A stretch of 64,000 nt of DNA from Candidatus Celerinatantimonas neptuna (GTDB lineage Bacteria; Pseudomonadota; Gammaproteobacteria; Enterobacterales; Celerinatantimonadaceae): the NCBI GenBank assembly GCA_911810475.1, contig OU461276.1, positions 2,915,501 to 2,979,500 of the forward strand, read 5' to 3'. The position numbers and the translations under genes were made by a program. This document shows, piece after piece, positions 21,120-32,202 of the stretch. The first letter of the stretch is position 1; each line of letters begins with the position of its first letter. The notes under the pieces were generated by a model, which saw only the letters and a program-made list of their open reading frames with translations, did no database searches and was not told the DNA's origin.

Positions 21120-21545
21120 CTTTTCGCGAACGATTTAGTTATGTGTATGAATTCGCGATCAATCGCAAAGGCATCAGATGTTTACTCTGGAGTACTTCGT
21201 CATACTTTCTACATTCTGTTACATTGAGTAACAACTTCAATGCCTATAGATGGGCGAAAATTATAGTGGTTCTTGCATATGATCACAAACAGTTTGAGTG
21301 ATTATTCTAAGCGGTGAATGTTCTTTGGTGTAACGTTGAATCTTTAAGGTCGGCGGAGTTGTGTCGCTCTCTGAGCGCTTATTTTAATATTGTAATATCT
21401 TATGGGTGACGAATCTGATTGAAGAATATACAATTTTCGATTGTTATTCAACCAAGGTTGTGATAGACAATTGATTTTTGAGGATAGATTGTATCCACAA
21501 ACTATGGATATGATATAAATATCAACAATTTTAGGTTTGAACAGG
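21120..21545. other. Intergenic region between ptsH and cysK
   Basis: AT-rich sequence upstream of the pts operon and downstream of cysK. No open frame with coding character and no repeat was found. It probably contains the distal pts promoter region. Confidence 0.45.
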
Positions 21546-21567
21546 AAAAGCCGACTTTCATCGGCTT
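21546..21567 (-). terminator. Rho-independent terminator after cysK
   Basis: On the minus strand AAGCCGA and TCGGCTT form a stem around TGAAAG, followed by TTTT. It begins about 20 nt after the cysK stop. Confidence 0.8.
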
Positions 21568-21586
21568 GTGATCATTTGACATAAAA

Positions 21587-22552
21587 TTACTGAACATTTT
21601 CAGCATCGCTGAACATATTGGCGAATAAAGGGGTGCTCAGATAACGTTCTGCTGAACTTGGCAATATAACGACAATTGTTTTATCAGCAAATTCAGGTGA
21701 TTCAGCAAGTCTTTTTGCTGCTACAACGGCTGCCCCAGAAGAGATGCCGGCTAAAATTCCTTCTTCTTCCATGAGACGGTGCGCCATAGCGAAAGCTTCT
21801 TCATCAGCGATCTGTTCAACGCGGTCAACCAGATCCAGATCCAGGTTTCCAGGAATAAAGCCTGCACCGATCCCTTGAATTTTATGTGGTCCGGGTTTTA
21901 GCTCTTCACCTGCTTTAGCCTGAGTAATGACAGGGGAAGTTGTTGGTTCAACAGCAACAGATATGACTGATTTACCCTGAGTGTTTTTGAGGTAGCGTGA
22001 TACACCTGTCAGTGTGCCCCCTGTACCAACACCAGCAATAAAGACATCAACTTCGCCATCGGTATCTTCCCAGATTTCAGGGCCGGTTGTTTTTTCATGA
22101 ATTTCTGGGTTCGCCGGGTTATCAAACTGGCCTAGCAGTACATATTTGTCATCGCTTTGAGCAATTTCCTGTGCTTTAGCCACAGCGCCTTTCATACCTT
22201 TTGGGCCTTCAGTTAAGACCAGGTTTGCGCCCAATGCTTTAAGAAGTTTACGCCTTTCAAGGCTCATACTTGCAGGCATAGTTAACGTAATTGGGTATCC
22301 TTTTGAAGCTGCAACAAATGCCAAAGCAATACCGGTATTACCGCTGGTCGGCTCGACAATTTCTTTCCCAGGACCTAAAAGCCCTTTTTTTTCTGCATCC
22401 CAAACCATGTTTGCACCAATTCGACATTTAACACTGAAGCTTGGATTACGAGATTCAATTTTTGCCAGAACTTTACCTTTGGTGACCCTATTTAGTCTGA
22501 CCAGCGGTGTGTGACCGATAGTGAGCGAATTGTCTTCGTAAATTTTGCTCAT
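21587..22552 (-). CDS. cysK: Cysteine synthase A (O-acetylserine sulfhydrylase)
   Basis: CysK makes cysteine from O-acetylserine and sulfide, using PLP. The 321-residue product has the Schiff-base lysine at residue 42 in [13 protein letters not shown]. It also has the substrate loop [12 protein letters not shown], the PLP phosphate loop [10 protein letters not shown], and GISSGAAV near residue 268. The frame extends 11 codons upstream to 22585. I chose 22552 because [17 protein letters not shown] is the family N-terminus and GAAAGGG lies just before it. cysZ is upstream on the same strand, but a strong hairpin separates them. Confidence 0.96.
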   Translation of the reverse strand: MSKIYEDNSLTIGHTPLVRLNRVTKGKVLAKIESRNPSFSVKCRIGANMVWDAEKKGLLGPGKEIVEPTSGNTGIALAFVAASKGYPITLTMPASMSLERRKLLKALGANLVLTEGPKGMKGAVAKAQEIAQSDDKYVLLGQFDNPANPEIHEKTTGPEIWEDTDGEVDVFIAGVGTGGTLTGVSRYLKNTQGKSVISVAVEPTTSPVITQAKAGEELKPGPHKIQGIGAGFIPGNLDLDLVDRVEQIADEEAFAMAHRLMEEEGILAGISSGAAVVAAKRLAESPEFADKTIVVILPSSAERYLSTPLFANMFSDAENVQ

Positions 22553-22681
22553 GTGACATACCCTTTCAAATAATAGATGAGTCAATTAATGATTACTTCT
22601 TTAGGATAAAGAGTTATCCGGAGAATTAAAGTAAGCTTTAGTTATATGATGTTTGATTCGGAAATAACGGAATTCAAAATG

Positions 22682-22705
22682 GCATAGGGAAGAGGTTCCC
22701 TATGC
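22682..22705 (-). terminator. Strong hairpin after cysZ
   Basis: A perfect 10-bp stem, GCATAGGGAA (22682-22691) and TTCCCTATGC (22696-22705), with a 4-nt loop. On the minus strand CATTTTG follows. It most likely ends cysZ transcripts before cysK. Confidence 0.65.
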
Positions 22706-22733
22706 TTTGGGGAACGGGCTAACTGTGTGTACG

Positions 22734-23531
22734 TTATTTGTTAGCTCTGATTGCAGTGGAAGAGATGTTCTCATCCCGATAAAAATCTACCCATAATGCA
22801 GTTGCACCGCAAATTGCAGCAGGCATGACAATCCAGTTAACTAATGGAATGCCCGTGGCAACCGTGACTAATGCGCCGAAAACCCAGTTGCGGCTTTTCC
22901 CTGCGGATAGTTGCTGGCGCATTGGACGAAAAGCAATTTTGTGATTATCAAACGGATAATCGATGTACTGGATTGCCATCATCCAGGCACTGAAAATAAA
23001 CCAAATAACCGGAATCACCGTTTGACCCACCCCTGGAATAAACATGGCACATAATAAAATTAAGGCGCGGGGAAGCCAGTAACATAATTTTTGCCATTCA
23101 CGAGCTAAGGTTCTGGGAATATCTGTAATAATTTCCTTGAGTTGTCCTTCAGGCAGAGGTTGACCGGTCAGTAATAATTCAGTTCTTTCAGATAATAGAC
23201 CATTAAATGGTGCGGCGATCCAGTTGCCTACACTTGAGAATATAAATGAAAATACAATGATGATGGATAAAATAGCAACAGGCCAGATTAACCATTCCAA
23301 CCATTGTAAGAATTGGGGAAGCCAAGATTCCAGTTGGTTGATTAATATCTGCAGACGTCCGAATAGCCAGTAAAAAGATCCGGCAAAGAGGAGCGTGTTG
23401 ATTAATAATGGAATGATAACGAATAACCGTAGCCCTGGTTGACGAATTAACCGCCATCCCAGAATAAAATAGTGGGCACCAGAAAGGTGCGAACGAGCCA
23501 AATCTTGCATGGGTTTCACGTGTTCCGACAA
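22734..23531 (-). CDS. cysZ: Sulfate transporter CysZ
   Basis: CysZ is an inner-membrane protein required for sulfate uptake feeding cysteine synthesis. The 265-residue product has an N-terminal GAHYFILGWRLIRQPGLR block typical of the family and several hydrophobic segments (about 30-55, 75-105, 150-185, 220-245). It is upstream of cysK on the same strand, as in E. coli, and divergent from smc with a 78-nt gap that must hold both promoters. Confidence 0.92.
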   Translation of the reverse strand: MSEHVKPMQDLARSHLSGAHYFILGWRLIRQPGLRLFVIIPLLINTLLFAGSFYWLFGRLQILINQLESWLPQFLQWLEWLIWPVAILSIIIVFSFIFSSVGNWIAAPFNGLLSERTELLLTGQPLPEGQLKEIITDIPRTLAREWQKLCYWLPRALILLCAMFIPGVGQTVIPVIWFIFSAWMMAIQYIDYPFDNHKIAFRPMRQQLSAGKSRNWVFGALVTVATGIPLVNWIVMPAAICGATALWVDFYRDENISSTAIRANK

Positions 23532-23609
23532 TAAAATAGGATATTATATTACAAACCGGAGGGAGCTCTGGTAAAGTCGACTTTTTTATTATTAGTTCTT
23601 TTTGGTGAT

Positions 23610-26600
23610 ATGCGTTTAAAATCAATTCGTTTGGCTGGGTTTAAATCGTTTGTTGAACCGACCAAAATTCCATTTCCTTGTCAGCTAACCGGTGTCGTTG
23701 GCCCAAATGGTTGTGGAAAGTCAAATGTGATTGATGCGGTGCGTTGGGTTTTAGGGGAGAGTTCGGCCCGAAATCTGCGTGGTGATGCGATGACTGATGT
23801 CATCTTTAATGGTTCGACCCGGCGTGCTCAGGTATCTAAAGCATCTGTTGAGCTGACGTTTGATAATCAAAGTGGTCGCCTTGGTGGCGAGTTTGGCAGT
23901 TATAACGAAGTTGCTGTTCGTCGGGAAGTGACGCGTGATGGACAAAATCTTTATTTTTTAAACAGTAGCCGTTGCCGTAAAAAAGATATTACTGATCTGT
24001 TTTTAGGGACCGGGTTAGGGCCGCGAAGTTATGCCATTATCGAACAAGGCATGATTAGCCGTTTGATTGAATCAAAACCCCAGGAATTAAGGGTTTTCAT
24101 TGACGAGGCTGCTGGTGTTTCGAAATATAAAGAACGCCGTAGAGAGACTGAAAACCGAATCCGTCACACGCAGGAAAATCTGCAAAGATTGACGGATATA
24201 GAAAGTGAACTGACTGCGCAAGTTAATAAATTGAGAATTCAGGCGCAGGCAGCATTGCGCTTTCGACAGCTTCGTGAACGACAGCGTGATCTAAAGCGTC
24301 AACAGTCACTTTTCCAGCTTCAGCAATTAGATCAGTCATTGGATGTTAAAAATAGTGATCAAAATGAACAGTCCAGGCAGTTAGAATTAATCAATGCAAA
24401 ATTAACGGAGCTAGAAGATAAACAGTTCTTAGTTGTTGAACAACAGAATGAGCTGTCAGAACAGCTTGATCGTTTTCGTCAGGATGAAGCGAGTAGAGCT
24501 GGGGAGTTGGCGCGTTATGAGCAACGTCTGATTTATCAGCAGCAAACCTTGTCGGCCCGAAAAGAGCGCCAGGATCATTATCAACAACAGTTGATTTTAC
24601 TTGATAAAAAAATACAAGAACGTCAGAAAGAACGTCCAGCGCTGGAAGCGCAATTTGATCATGCTCAAATGGATATATCGATTGCGGATCAGCAATTAGA
24701 GACTTTATCGGATTCATTGATTCAACTGGATGATAAGCGTCAGGTTCATAGTGAGCATTTGCAAAAGCAAACGAAACAGGTTCAGCAGAGTCAGCAGCAA
24801 TTAGCCGCAATGAATGAACAGGTTCGTTCTGCCTTGCAACTTAATGAGCAATCACAAAGGCGTTTATCTGAATTAAAAATACAGCTGGATAATCAGGTCG
24901 AACTTCCTGATTTAACTGAGCTTGAATATACGTTTAATAAAATCTGTAATCAGTTAAGTGAACACCTTCAATTCTGCCATGAAGCTGAGTCGGAGCAGGA
25001 ACAAAGGCTCTGCCAGTTAAAACAAATACAACAGAGCGAACAACAGCTGCAGAAGCGACAGTTTGAAGTGACAACAAAACGACAGTCACTGATTCAACTG
25101 ATTGATTCTATCTCTGTACAGCAATACCCGGCGAATCAACCTCTTCGGGATCAGTTAGTGATTACTCCTGGCTGGGAACTGGCTGTTGAAAAAGTACTTG
25201 GTCCCTGGCTGTTTGCTGAAACGGACCCTTTGCTTTGCATCGATGCAGATTTCGCATTATGGGGTGATGATACGCATCTGGTGGTCACAGAAAAAGACAA
25301 TAAGAAAGCGTTCCTTGCGGAAAAAGTTTCAGGTGTGCCTGCCTTTTTATTTTCCGGGATTTTTTGTGCTGAAAACAGGGAAGAAGCTTTGGTTTTTCGA
25401 CCTCAGTTAGCATTGGATGAATCGGTGATCACAATGCAGGGGGATTGGTTCGGCAGTTCCTGGCAAGATTGCCTGCAAAAAGAGGATTCACAATCGGTAT
25501 TAGCCATACAAAGACAATTAGGTGTTTTGAATGACCAATTACCGATGATTGACTCTGAGGTAGATTTAATAAAACAACAAATTACCCAGTCAGAATTATC
25601 GTATCAACAGGCTGATAGGGAATTAAGACAATCCCGTGATCTACTTCAGGTTTATCGTGACAAACAGGCTAAAGCCGAACAGCAACTCGCTCTGGCCAGA
25701 CAGCAGCAGGAACATCAGCAGGAGCTGATTCGCGATTTAACGACCCAATTGCATAGTGCACAGCAGGAAGTACTGCATACAGATGAACGCCAGCAATTAC
25801 TGACAGAACAGCAGGAACAGCTTCAGTGGCAGCTGGAAGTGCAACAGGATGCGTTACTTGAAGCAGAACAAAAGCAGCAAAATAGTCAGCAATGCTACCA
25901 GCAACAATATCTTCAGATCCAGCAAATTGAACGAAAACAACATCAGGATCAATTACGATATCAACAACTGGAAGGTGAGTTACAACAGTTCGATAACTGG
26001 TTTCGTGAGCGTCAGCAGCAGACGAATGAACTTCACTCTCAGCTGGATGCGCTACGAGAAGAGATGATTGATGAAGATGAACTTGAACAGCTACAGGCCA
26101 AAACCGATCAGCTTAGATATCAGCAATTAGAAAGACAACAGCAGCGGGAGCAGTTAGAAGAAAAACGCAATCAGTTAAATCAACAAAATACACAATTGAG
26201 CCTTGATGTTAAAGCGCAGTTATTTGAGAAAGATCAGCATCAGCAATCCCAGCAACAGCAGCAGTTAGCCGTACAGGAGTTGCTAACAAGGCGCAGAGTA
26301 TTGCTTGAACAATTAGCAGAGTCAGGTATTGAGCTAGCACCTGAATCGTTTGATTCAATCGATCCAGATACAAACTATGAAGATGAGTTGGGAAAAATCG
26401 AGCGTCAGTTAAAACGATTAGGGGCTGTTAACCTGGCTGCTGAACAAGAATATCAGGAACAACGGGAAAGGCTTGAAGAATTATCGACACAGATGGTCGA
26501 TTTACAAGATGCTTTGGAGATGCTGCAGCAAGCTATTGCAAAAATAGATCGCCAGACACGATCAAAATTTCGTGAAACTTTTGATAAAGTAAATACGGAT

Positions 26601-27029
26601 TTGCAGTATTTGTTTCCGCAAGTCTTTGGAGGTGGAACAGCATGGTTGGAATTGACCGAAGATGATTTATTATCGACAGGGGTTACAATTATGGCTAGGC
26701 CTCCAGGCAAAAAGAATTCGACAATTAGTCTATTATCAGGTGGGGAAAAAGCATTAACGGCATTGTCATTGGTATTTGCTATTTTCCGTCTTAATCCAGC
26801 GCCTTTTTGTATGCTGGATGAGGTGGATGCACCTTTGGATGAAGTTAATGTAGGGCGTTTTGCTGACTTGATTGCACGTATGTCGGAAACGGTTCAGTTT
26901 ATTTTTATCAGCCATAATCGGGTTACAATGGAAAAAGCAGATCAACTCGCCGGAGTGACGATGCAAGAACCTGGTGTATCCCGATTGGTTGCAGTCGATA
27001 TTGCCCAGGCAGTTGCACTGGCAGAATAA
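23610..27029 (+). CDS. smc: Chromosome segregation ATPase Smc
   Basis: Smc is the condensin ATPase that organises and segregates the chromosome. The 1139-residue product has the N-terminal Walker A GPNGCGKSNVIDAVRWVLGE (about 32-51), two long Q/E-rich coiled-coil arms flanking a hinge (about 490-630), and the C-terminal signature LLSGGEKALTALSLVFAIF with Walker B FCMLDEVDAPLD. The layout is canonical Smc rather than MukB, which enterics and vibrios use. smc-zipA-ligA is the order seen in pseudomonads and Alteromonadales. Confidence 0.96.
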   Translation: MRLKSIRLAGFKSFVEPTKIPFPCQLTGVVGPNGCGKSNVIDAVRWVLGESSARNLRGDAMTDVIFNGSTRRAQVSKASVELTFDNQSGRLGGEFGSYNEVAVRREVTRDGQNLYFLNSSRCRKKDITDLFLGTGLGPRSYAIIEQGMISRLIESKPQELRVFIDEAAGVSKYKERRRETENRIRHTQENLQRLTDIESELTAQVNKLRIQAQAALRFRQLRERQRDLKRQQSLFQLQQLDQSLDVKNSDQNEQSRQLELINAKLTELEDKQFLVVEQQNELSEQLDRFRQDEASRAGELARYEQRLIYQQQTLSARKERQDHYQQQLILLDKKIQERQKERPALEAQFDHAQMDISIADQQLETLSDSLIQLDDKRQVHSEHLQKQTKQVQQSQQQLAAMNEQVRSALQLNEQSQRRLSELKIQLDNQVELPDLTELEYTFNKICNQLSEHLQFCHEAESEQEQRLCQLKQIQQSEQQLQKRQFEVTTKRQSLIQLIDSISVQQYPANQPLRDQLVITPGWELAVEKVLGPWLFAETDPLLCIDADFALWGDDTHLVVTEKDNKKAFLAEKVSGVPAFLFSGIFCAENREEALVFRPQLALDESVITMQGDWFGSSWQDCLQKEDSQSVLAIQRQLGVLNDQLPMIDSEVDLIKQQITQSELSYQQADRELRQSRDLLQVYRDKQAKAEQQLALARQQQEHQQELIRDLTTQLHSAQQEVLHTDERQQLLTEQQEQLQWQLEVQQDALLEAEQKQQNSQQCYQQQYLQIQQIERKQHQDQLRYQQLEGELQQFDNWFRERQQQTNELHSQLDALREEMIDEDELEQLQAKTDQLRYQQLERQQQREQLEEKRNQLNQQNTQLSLDVKAQLFEKDQHQQSQQQQQLAVQELLTRRRVLLEQLAESGIELAPESFDSIDPDTNYEDELGKIERQLKRLGAVNLAAEQEYQEQRERLEELSTQMVDLQDALEMLQQAIAKIDRQTRSKFRETFDKVNTDLQYLFPQVFGGGTAWLELTEDDLLSTGVTIMARPPGKKNSTISLLSGGEKALTALSLVFAIFRLNPAPFCMLDEVDAPLDEVNVGRFADLIARMSETVQFIFISHNRVTMEKADQLAGVTMQEPGVSRLVAVDIAQAVALAE

Positions 27030-27045
27030 GAGCAGAGTATAGAGT

Positions 27046-27888
27046 ATGCAGGAATTGCGTATCGTTTTAATTATTGTAGGTATCATTGCTATTACCGGAT
27101 TATTAGCACATGGTTTTTGGACAAGTCGACGAAATCGTCCGGAAAAATTAGTCACGAAGACCAAACGGCGAAAAAAGGATTTGCTGTCTGAGCAGACAAA
27201 TTCAGACGTCAGCTCTGATGATTCAGAATTTGATGATCTGGGCGTGAGTGAAGTTCGGGTGGTGGGTGAATCCAATGATGTCTCTGATCGTCTGGAACCA
27301 GAATTAAATTTTGATGAAACCTCAGATGAGGATATCGATGAAGTTGTTTTAGCTGATGACGTTGCAAAACCACAAAAAGATGAAGTGTCAGCACAATTAA
27401 AACCTGATGAATCAGAGCAGAGTGTGTCTGATGCGAAAGATGATAAACCGATTGAACCCAACGATGTGTATGCTTTGAATGTGGTTGCATCTGACGGGCA
27501 GTCATTTAGCGGTGAGATGCTATTTCCGTGCCTGGAAAATCTGGGTCTGCAATTCGGACAGATGGATATTTATCATCGATATCTGCATGCTGATGGCCAG
27601 GGGCCTATTCTCTTTAGTGTGGCTAATATGGTTAAACCTGGCACTTTTGATCCTCAGCAGATGGAACAATTTTCAACACAGGGTGTTTCTCTTTTTATGA
27701 CGGTTCCGTGTGAAAGTGAGCCTTCTCGTAACTTTAATGTTATGTATAATGCGGCTCAGAGGATTGTTAGTGATTTGAATGGCGTATTACTTGATGGGCA
27801 TCGTAATCCTTTTACCGCTCAGACATTGCAGCATTATCAGCAGCGGATACGTGAATATGAGCGCCAGCAATTGCTGCAAAAATCGTAA
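27046..27888 (+). CDS. zipA: Cell division protein ZipA
   Basis: ZipA tethers FtsZ to the inner membrane at the septum. The 280-residue product has an N-terminal membrane anchor (RIVLIIVGIIAITGLLAHGFW), a basic stretch, and a long acidic linker rich in D, E, S and P (about 45-145). The C-terminal FtsZ-binding domain begins near VYALNVVASDGQSFSGEML. It lies 16 nt after smc and before ligA, the standard arrangement. Confidence 0.94.
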   Translation: MQELRIVLIIVGIIAITGLLAHGFWTSRRNRPEKLVTKTKRRKKDLLSEQTNSDVSSDDSEFDDLGVSEVRVVGESNDVSDRLEPELNFDETSDEDIDEVVLADDVAKPQKDEVSAQLKPDESEQSVSDAKDDKPIEPNDVYALNVVASDGQSFSGEMLFPCLENLGLQFGQMDIYHRYLHADGQGPILFSVANMVKPGTFDPQQMEQFSTQGVSLFMTVPCESEPSRNFNVMYNAAQRIVSDLNGVLLDGHRNPFTAQTLQHYQQRIREYERQQLLQKS

Positions 27889-28005
27889 GATTTATTCGGT
27901 CTTGGGATGATTGTAATTTCACTGTTTGCTCAGAGAAACATATCGTGTAATTTAACTGTCATTGTTTGATTTAGATATTTTTGAATTGTTGAAAAATTTT
28001 ACATG

Positions 28006-28034
28006 AAGGCCTCTTTTAACCAGAGGCCTTTTTA
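28006..28034 (+). terminator. Rho-independent terminator between zipA and ligA
   Basis: AAGGCCTC (28006-28013) pairs with GAGGCCTT (28023-28030) and runs into TTT. It ends the smc-zipA transcript 17 nt before the ligA start, so ligA probably depends on read-through or on a promoter within the hairpin region. Confidence 0.8.
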
Positions 28035-28041
28035 ATGTTAG

Positions 28042-30057
<2,016 letters not shown>

Positions 30058-30149
30058 TACCTCAACCCGGGATAAGGAAGCTTTTTCGGTTAGGCGCTTA
30101 AGCCCGGGTCGCGGTTAAACTAGCATGGGGGACCGTTGGTGATTAGGTC

Positions 30150-30207
30150 TCACTCAGATTAAACGTGTTTAAATGAATAGCCAAACTACTGCAAAAAATA
30201 CCGTAAC
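30150..30207 (+). repeat. Dispersed intergenic repeat, degenerate internal fragment
   Basis: The stretch reading CAGATTAAACGTGTTTAAAT then GAATAGCCAAA and CTGCAAAAAATACC aligns by eye with internal parts of the 55479-55655 copy. It looks like a copy that lost its middle and its ends. Confidence 0.4.
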
Positions 30208-30330
30208 AGATTAACTTTCCTGGTTAAAAGTCCTCTTTTTTTAAGTTGAGGGCTATCTTTATCAGTTCATGACCCTTGCGTTTTTGTCTTCACATTATGA
30301 AAAGCTATATTGAAATAATGATTCATGTTA

Positions 30331-30424
30331 AGGCGTGTTGACGTTTTGCGGTTGAATTTCGTTCAGATGAAACTTGTTTTGGGCGTGGTTCAGATTGTAA
30401 AGCCTAGTATTCTAAGAGAACAAG
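30331..30424 (+). repeat. Dispersed intergenic repeat copy
   Basis: It opens with AAGGCGTGTTGACGTTTTGC, then GAATTTCGTTCAGATGAAAC, TTGGGCGTGG and AGCCTAGTATTC. The same succession of blocks occurs at 38005-38098 and, reversed, at 57381-57506. It is one of at least five copies in the window. Confidence 0.6.
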
Positions 30425-30568
30425 CTTGGTGAGCTGGAGTTTTGTGATGGCGTTTTTCATCGAACCAAACTGACTTTACTTTGTGCTTTCTTATTTTAGT
30501 TTGTTCATTATGAATATTATATATCTGAACATGCTTTTTCATATTCTTTCTCCTAACGGTGTTTACTC

Positions 30569-31102
30569 ATGAATGGACCCGGCCGAATCGTCATGAATAT
30601 CTTTGCATACCAGGTTTGCTGGTGGCTTTTGGTCATTTGGGGCAATGCACCTATATCACTAGCCATAGCAGGTATTACTGTTATTTTGCATTTGTGGTTT
30701 TATGGACGTCGCCGGGCGGAATGGTTGGTTTTATTGAGTATAGCTGTTGTTGGAGCGGCGTGTGATAGTGGGCTGGTGTACATGGGAGTATTTGGAGGTG
30801 CTTGGGCAAATTGGGGGATCCCTTTATGGCTTGTGTTGTTGTGGTTGGTTTTTGCAACACTATTTAATGTTTCTTTGACATGGTTTCATCATCGACTCGG
30901 TTGGGCCGCGTTGTTTGGAGGGATCGGGGGAGCCTTGAGTTATTGGGGTGGTGCAAGACTTGGGGCTATTGAATCTTTATATTTATGGCAAATGATCTGT
31001 TTATGGGCGATTTGGACGGTATTGTTTCCCTTGCTTATTGGGTTATCTCGTTTGATTTATCACTATGATACGTATGAATGGCCATGGATGAGGCGATTAT
31101 GA
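30569..31102 (+). CDS. DUF2878 family membrane protein
   Basis: A 177-residue integral membrane protein with about five or six hydrophobic segments and aromatic-rich ends, resembling the uncharacterised DUF2878 family of marine gammaproteobacteria. No catalytic motif is evident. Its TGA overlaps the ATG of the next gene (ATGA), so the two are translationally coupled. In related genomes, from memory, this pair lies near lipid-modification genes; none is seen here. Two nearby in-frame ATGs leave the exact start uncertain. Confidence 0.75.
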   Translation: MNGPGRIVMNIFAYQVCWWLLVIWGNAPISLAIAGITVILHLWFYGRRRAEWLVLLSIAVVGAACDSGLVYMGVFGGAWANWGIPLWLVLLWLVFATLFNVSLTWFHHRLGWAALFGGIGGALSYWGGARLGAIESLYLWQMICLWAIWTVLFPLLIGLSRLIYHYDTYEWPWMRRL

Positions 31103-31620
31103 TAACGAGTATATTATTGATCTGCGCAGTTTTAAGTGCAGCACCAGCGATGCATTCATGTGAATCCCCCAAGGGACAGCATCCTTTAGGGCAAATTATG
31201 TTTACCAAATGGTGGTTTGATATCTACAGGGCTAGTCTTTATCAACCGTTAGGGACTAAATCAGCACAGCTTGGGCAACCGGGAACCCGCCTGCAGATTA
31301 CTTATCTGAGATCGATTAGCCACGAATCGCTAGTTAAACAGACACAAAAAGAATGGCAATATTTAAAGCTTGAATCATCTCTTCCACTTTCTCACTGGTC
31401 AGCGCTATTGAATCAGATTTGGCCTGATGTAAGTAAAGGTGACTGTATCGAATTTAGGGTATTGCAAAACAAAAGTGGTGCTTTTTATTTAGGGACACAA
31501 AAGATCGGTCAAATTGAAGATCCTAGATTTGCCCCTGCTTTTTTATCTATTTGGCTAAGTCCGGGGAATCATTACCCAAAATTACGTCGTAAGCTTTTAG
31601 GGATATCAAAAGGCAAATAG
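31099..31620 (+). CDS. Chalcone isomerase-like periplasmic protein
   Basis: A 173-residue protein with a short signal peptide (MITSILLICAVLSAAP) and a body resembling bacterial chalcone-isomerase-like proteins: FTKWWFDIYRASLY, LQITYLRSISHESLVKQTQKEW and FAPAFLSIWLSP. Bacterial members are not known to act on chalcone; the family may bind fatty-acid-like ligands. I chose the ATG at 31099, which overlaps the upstream stop, over the ATG at 31078 because it gives a clean signal peptide. Confidence 0.75.
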   Translation: MITSILLICAVLSAAPAMHSCESPKGQHPLGQIMFTKWWFDIYRASLYQPLGTKSAQLGQPGTRLQITYLRSISHESLVKQTQKEWQYLKLESSLPLSHWSALLNQIWPDVSKGDCIEFRVLQNKSGAFYLGTQKIGQIEDPRFAPAFLSIWLSPGNHYPKLRRKLLGISKGK

Positions 31621-31650
31621 ATTAGAAGAAAATATTGATTTGAGAAAGAA

Positions 31651-31726
31651 TGGTGGTCGTTGCTGGGCTTGAACCAGCGACCCTCGCCTTGTAAGGGCGA
31701 TGCTCTCCCAACTGAGCTAAACGACC
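31651..31726 (-). tRNA. tRNA-Val (anticodon TAC), copy 4 of 4
   Basis: A 76-nt gene with encoded CCA and acceptor stem GGTCGTT/AACGACC. The anticodon loop CTTACAA reads TAC. It is sequence type A of an alternating A/B array and last in the transcript on the minus strand. Confidence 0.95.
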
Positions 31727-31732
31727 GAAATG

Positions 31733-31808
31733 TGGTGGTTGCTACTGGGCTTGAACCAGTGACCCTCGCCTTGTAAGGGCGATGCTCTCCCAACTGAGCT
31801 AAGCAACC
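31733..31808 (-). tRNA. tRNA-Val (anticodon TAC), copy 3 of 4
   Basis: A 76-nt gene with encoded CCA and acceptor stem GGTTGCT/AGCAACC, anticodon TAC. Type B: it differs from type A in compensating acceptor- and T-stem changes, so pairing is kept. Confidence 0.95.
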
Positions 31809-31817
31809 ATTAAGTTG

Positions 31818-31893
31818 TGGTGGTCGTTGCTGGGCTTGAACCAGCGACCCTCGCCTTGTAAGGGCGATGCTCTCCCAACTGAGCTAAACGACC
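31818..31893 (-). tRNA. tRNA-Val (anticodon TAC), copy 2 of 4
   Basis: A 76-nt gene of type A (acceptor GGTCGTT/AACGACC), by eye the same as the copy at 31651-31726. Anticodon TAC, CCA encoded. Confidence 0.95.
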
Positions 31894-31898
31894 ACAAA

Positions 31899-31974
31899 TG
31901 GTGGTTGCTACTGGGCTTGAACCAGTGACCCTCGCCTTGTAAGGGCGATGCTCTCCCAACTGAGCTAAGCAACC
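31899..31974 (-). tRNA. tRNA-Val (anticodon TAC), copy 1 of 4
   Basis: A 76-nt gene of type B (acceptor GGTTGCT/AGCAACC), promoter-proximal in the array. Anticodon TAC, CCA encoded. A near-consensus promoter lies directly upstream. Confidence 0.95.
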
Positions 31975-31988
31975 ACTTGTGGGGGCGT

Positions 31989-32016
31989 ATTATAGGGACG
32001 AGCTGCGCTCTGTCAA
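31989..32016 (-). promoter_or_regulatory. Strong sigma-70 promoter for the tRNA-Val array
   Basis: On the minus strand TTGACA (32011-32016) and TATAAT (31989-31994), both perfect consensus, are spaced by 16 nt. A GC-rich discriminator (ACGCCCCCAC) follows the -10, as expected for a stringently controlled stable-RNA promoter. Confidence 0.9.
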
Positions 32017-32202
32017 CGCTAAATTTCACAAAATTGAAAGGATTGCTCCTTTTAACATCAATTGGTTAATAAGTCACCATCTGGAACAAGCAGTCATTAG
32101 GTTTTGATATTTAGACAACCGGCTTTAGGCTGTAAGCAATCATTAGCTGTGTTAGAATCGCGAGCATCTGATTTTATCGTCCATGATTTAAAGAGAGATT
32201 TC

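Larger units (their letters stand above)
30058..30568. other. Intergenic region after ligA with two degenerate repeat copies
   Basis: About 510 nt with no convincing gene. It contains two fragments of the dispersed inverted-repeat family described separately (about 30150-30207 and 30331-30424). The remainder is AT-rich and presumably carries the promoter of the following DUF2878 gene. Confidence 0.5.

Noticed and set aside
23610-27029. Gln-rich stretches in Smc as possible repeat expansion or misassembly.
   Set aside because: They fall in the coiled-coil arms, the frame is unbroken and the overall length suits Smc.
31651-31974. Regularly spaced near-identical units resembling a CRISPR array or short protein-coding frames.
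   Set aside because: Each unit folds as a complete tRNA-Val with encoded CCA, and the gaps are only 5-10 nt, so there are no spacers. The overlapping frames are shadows of the tRNA genes.
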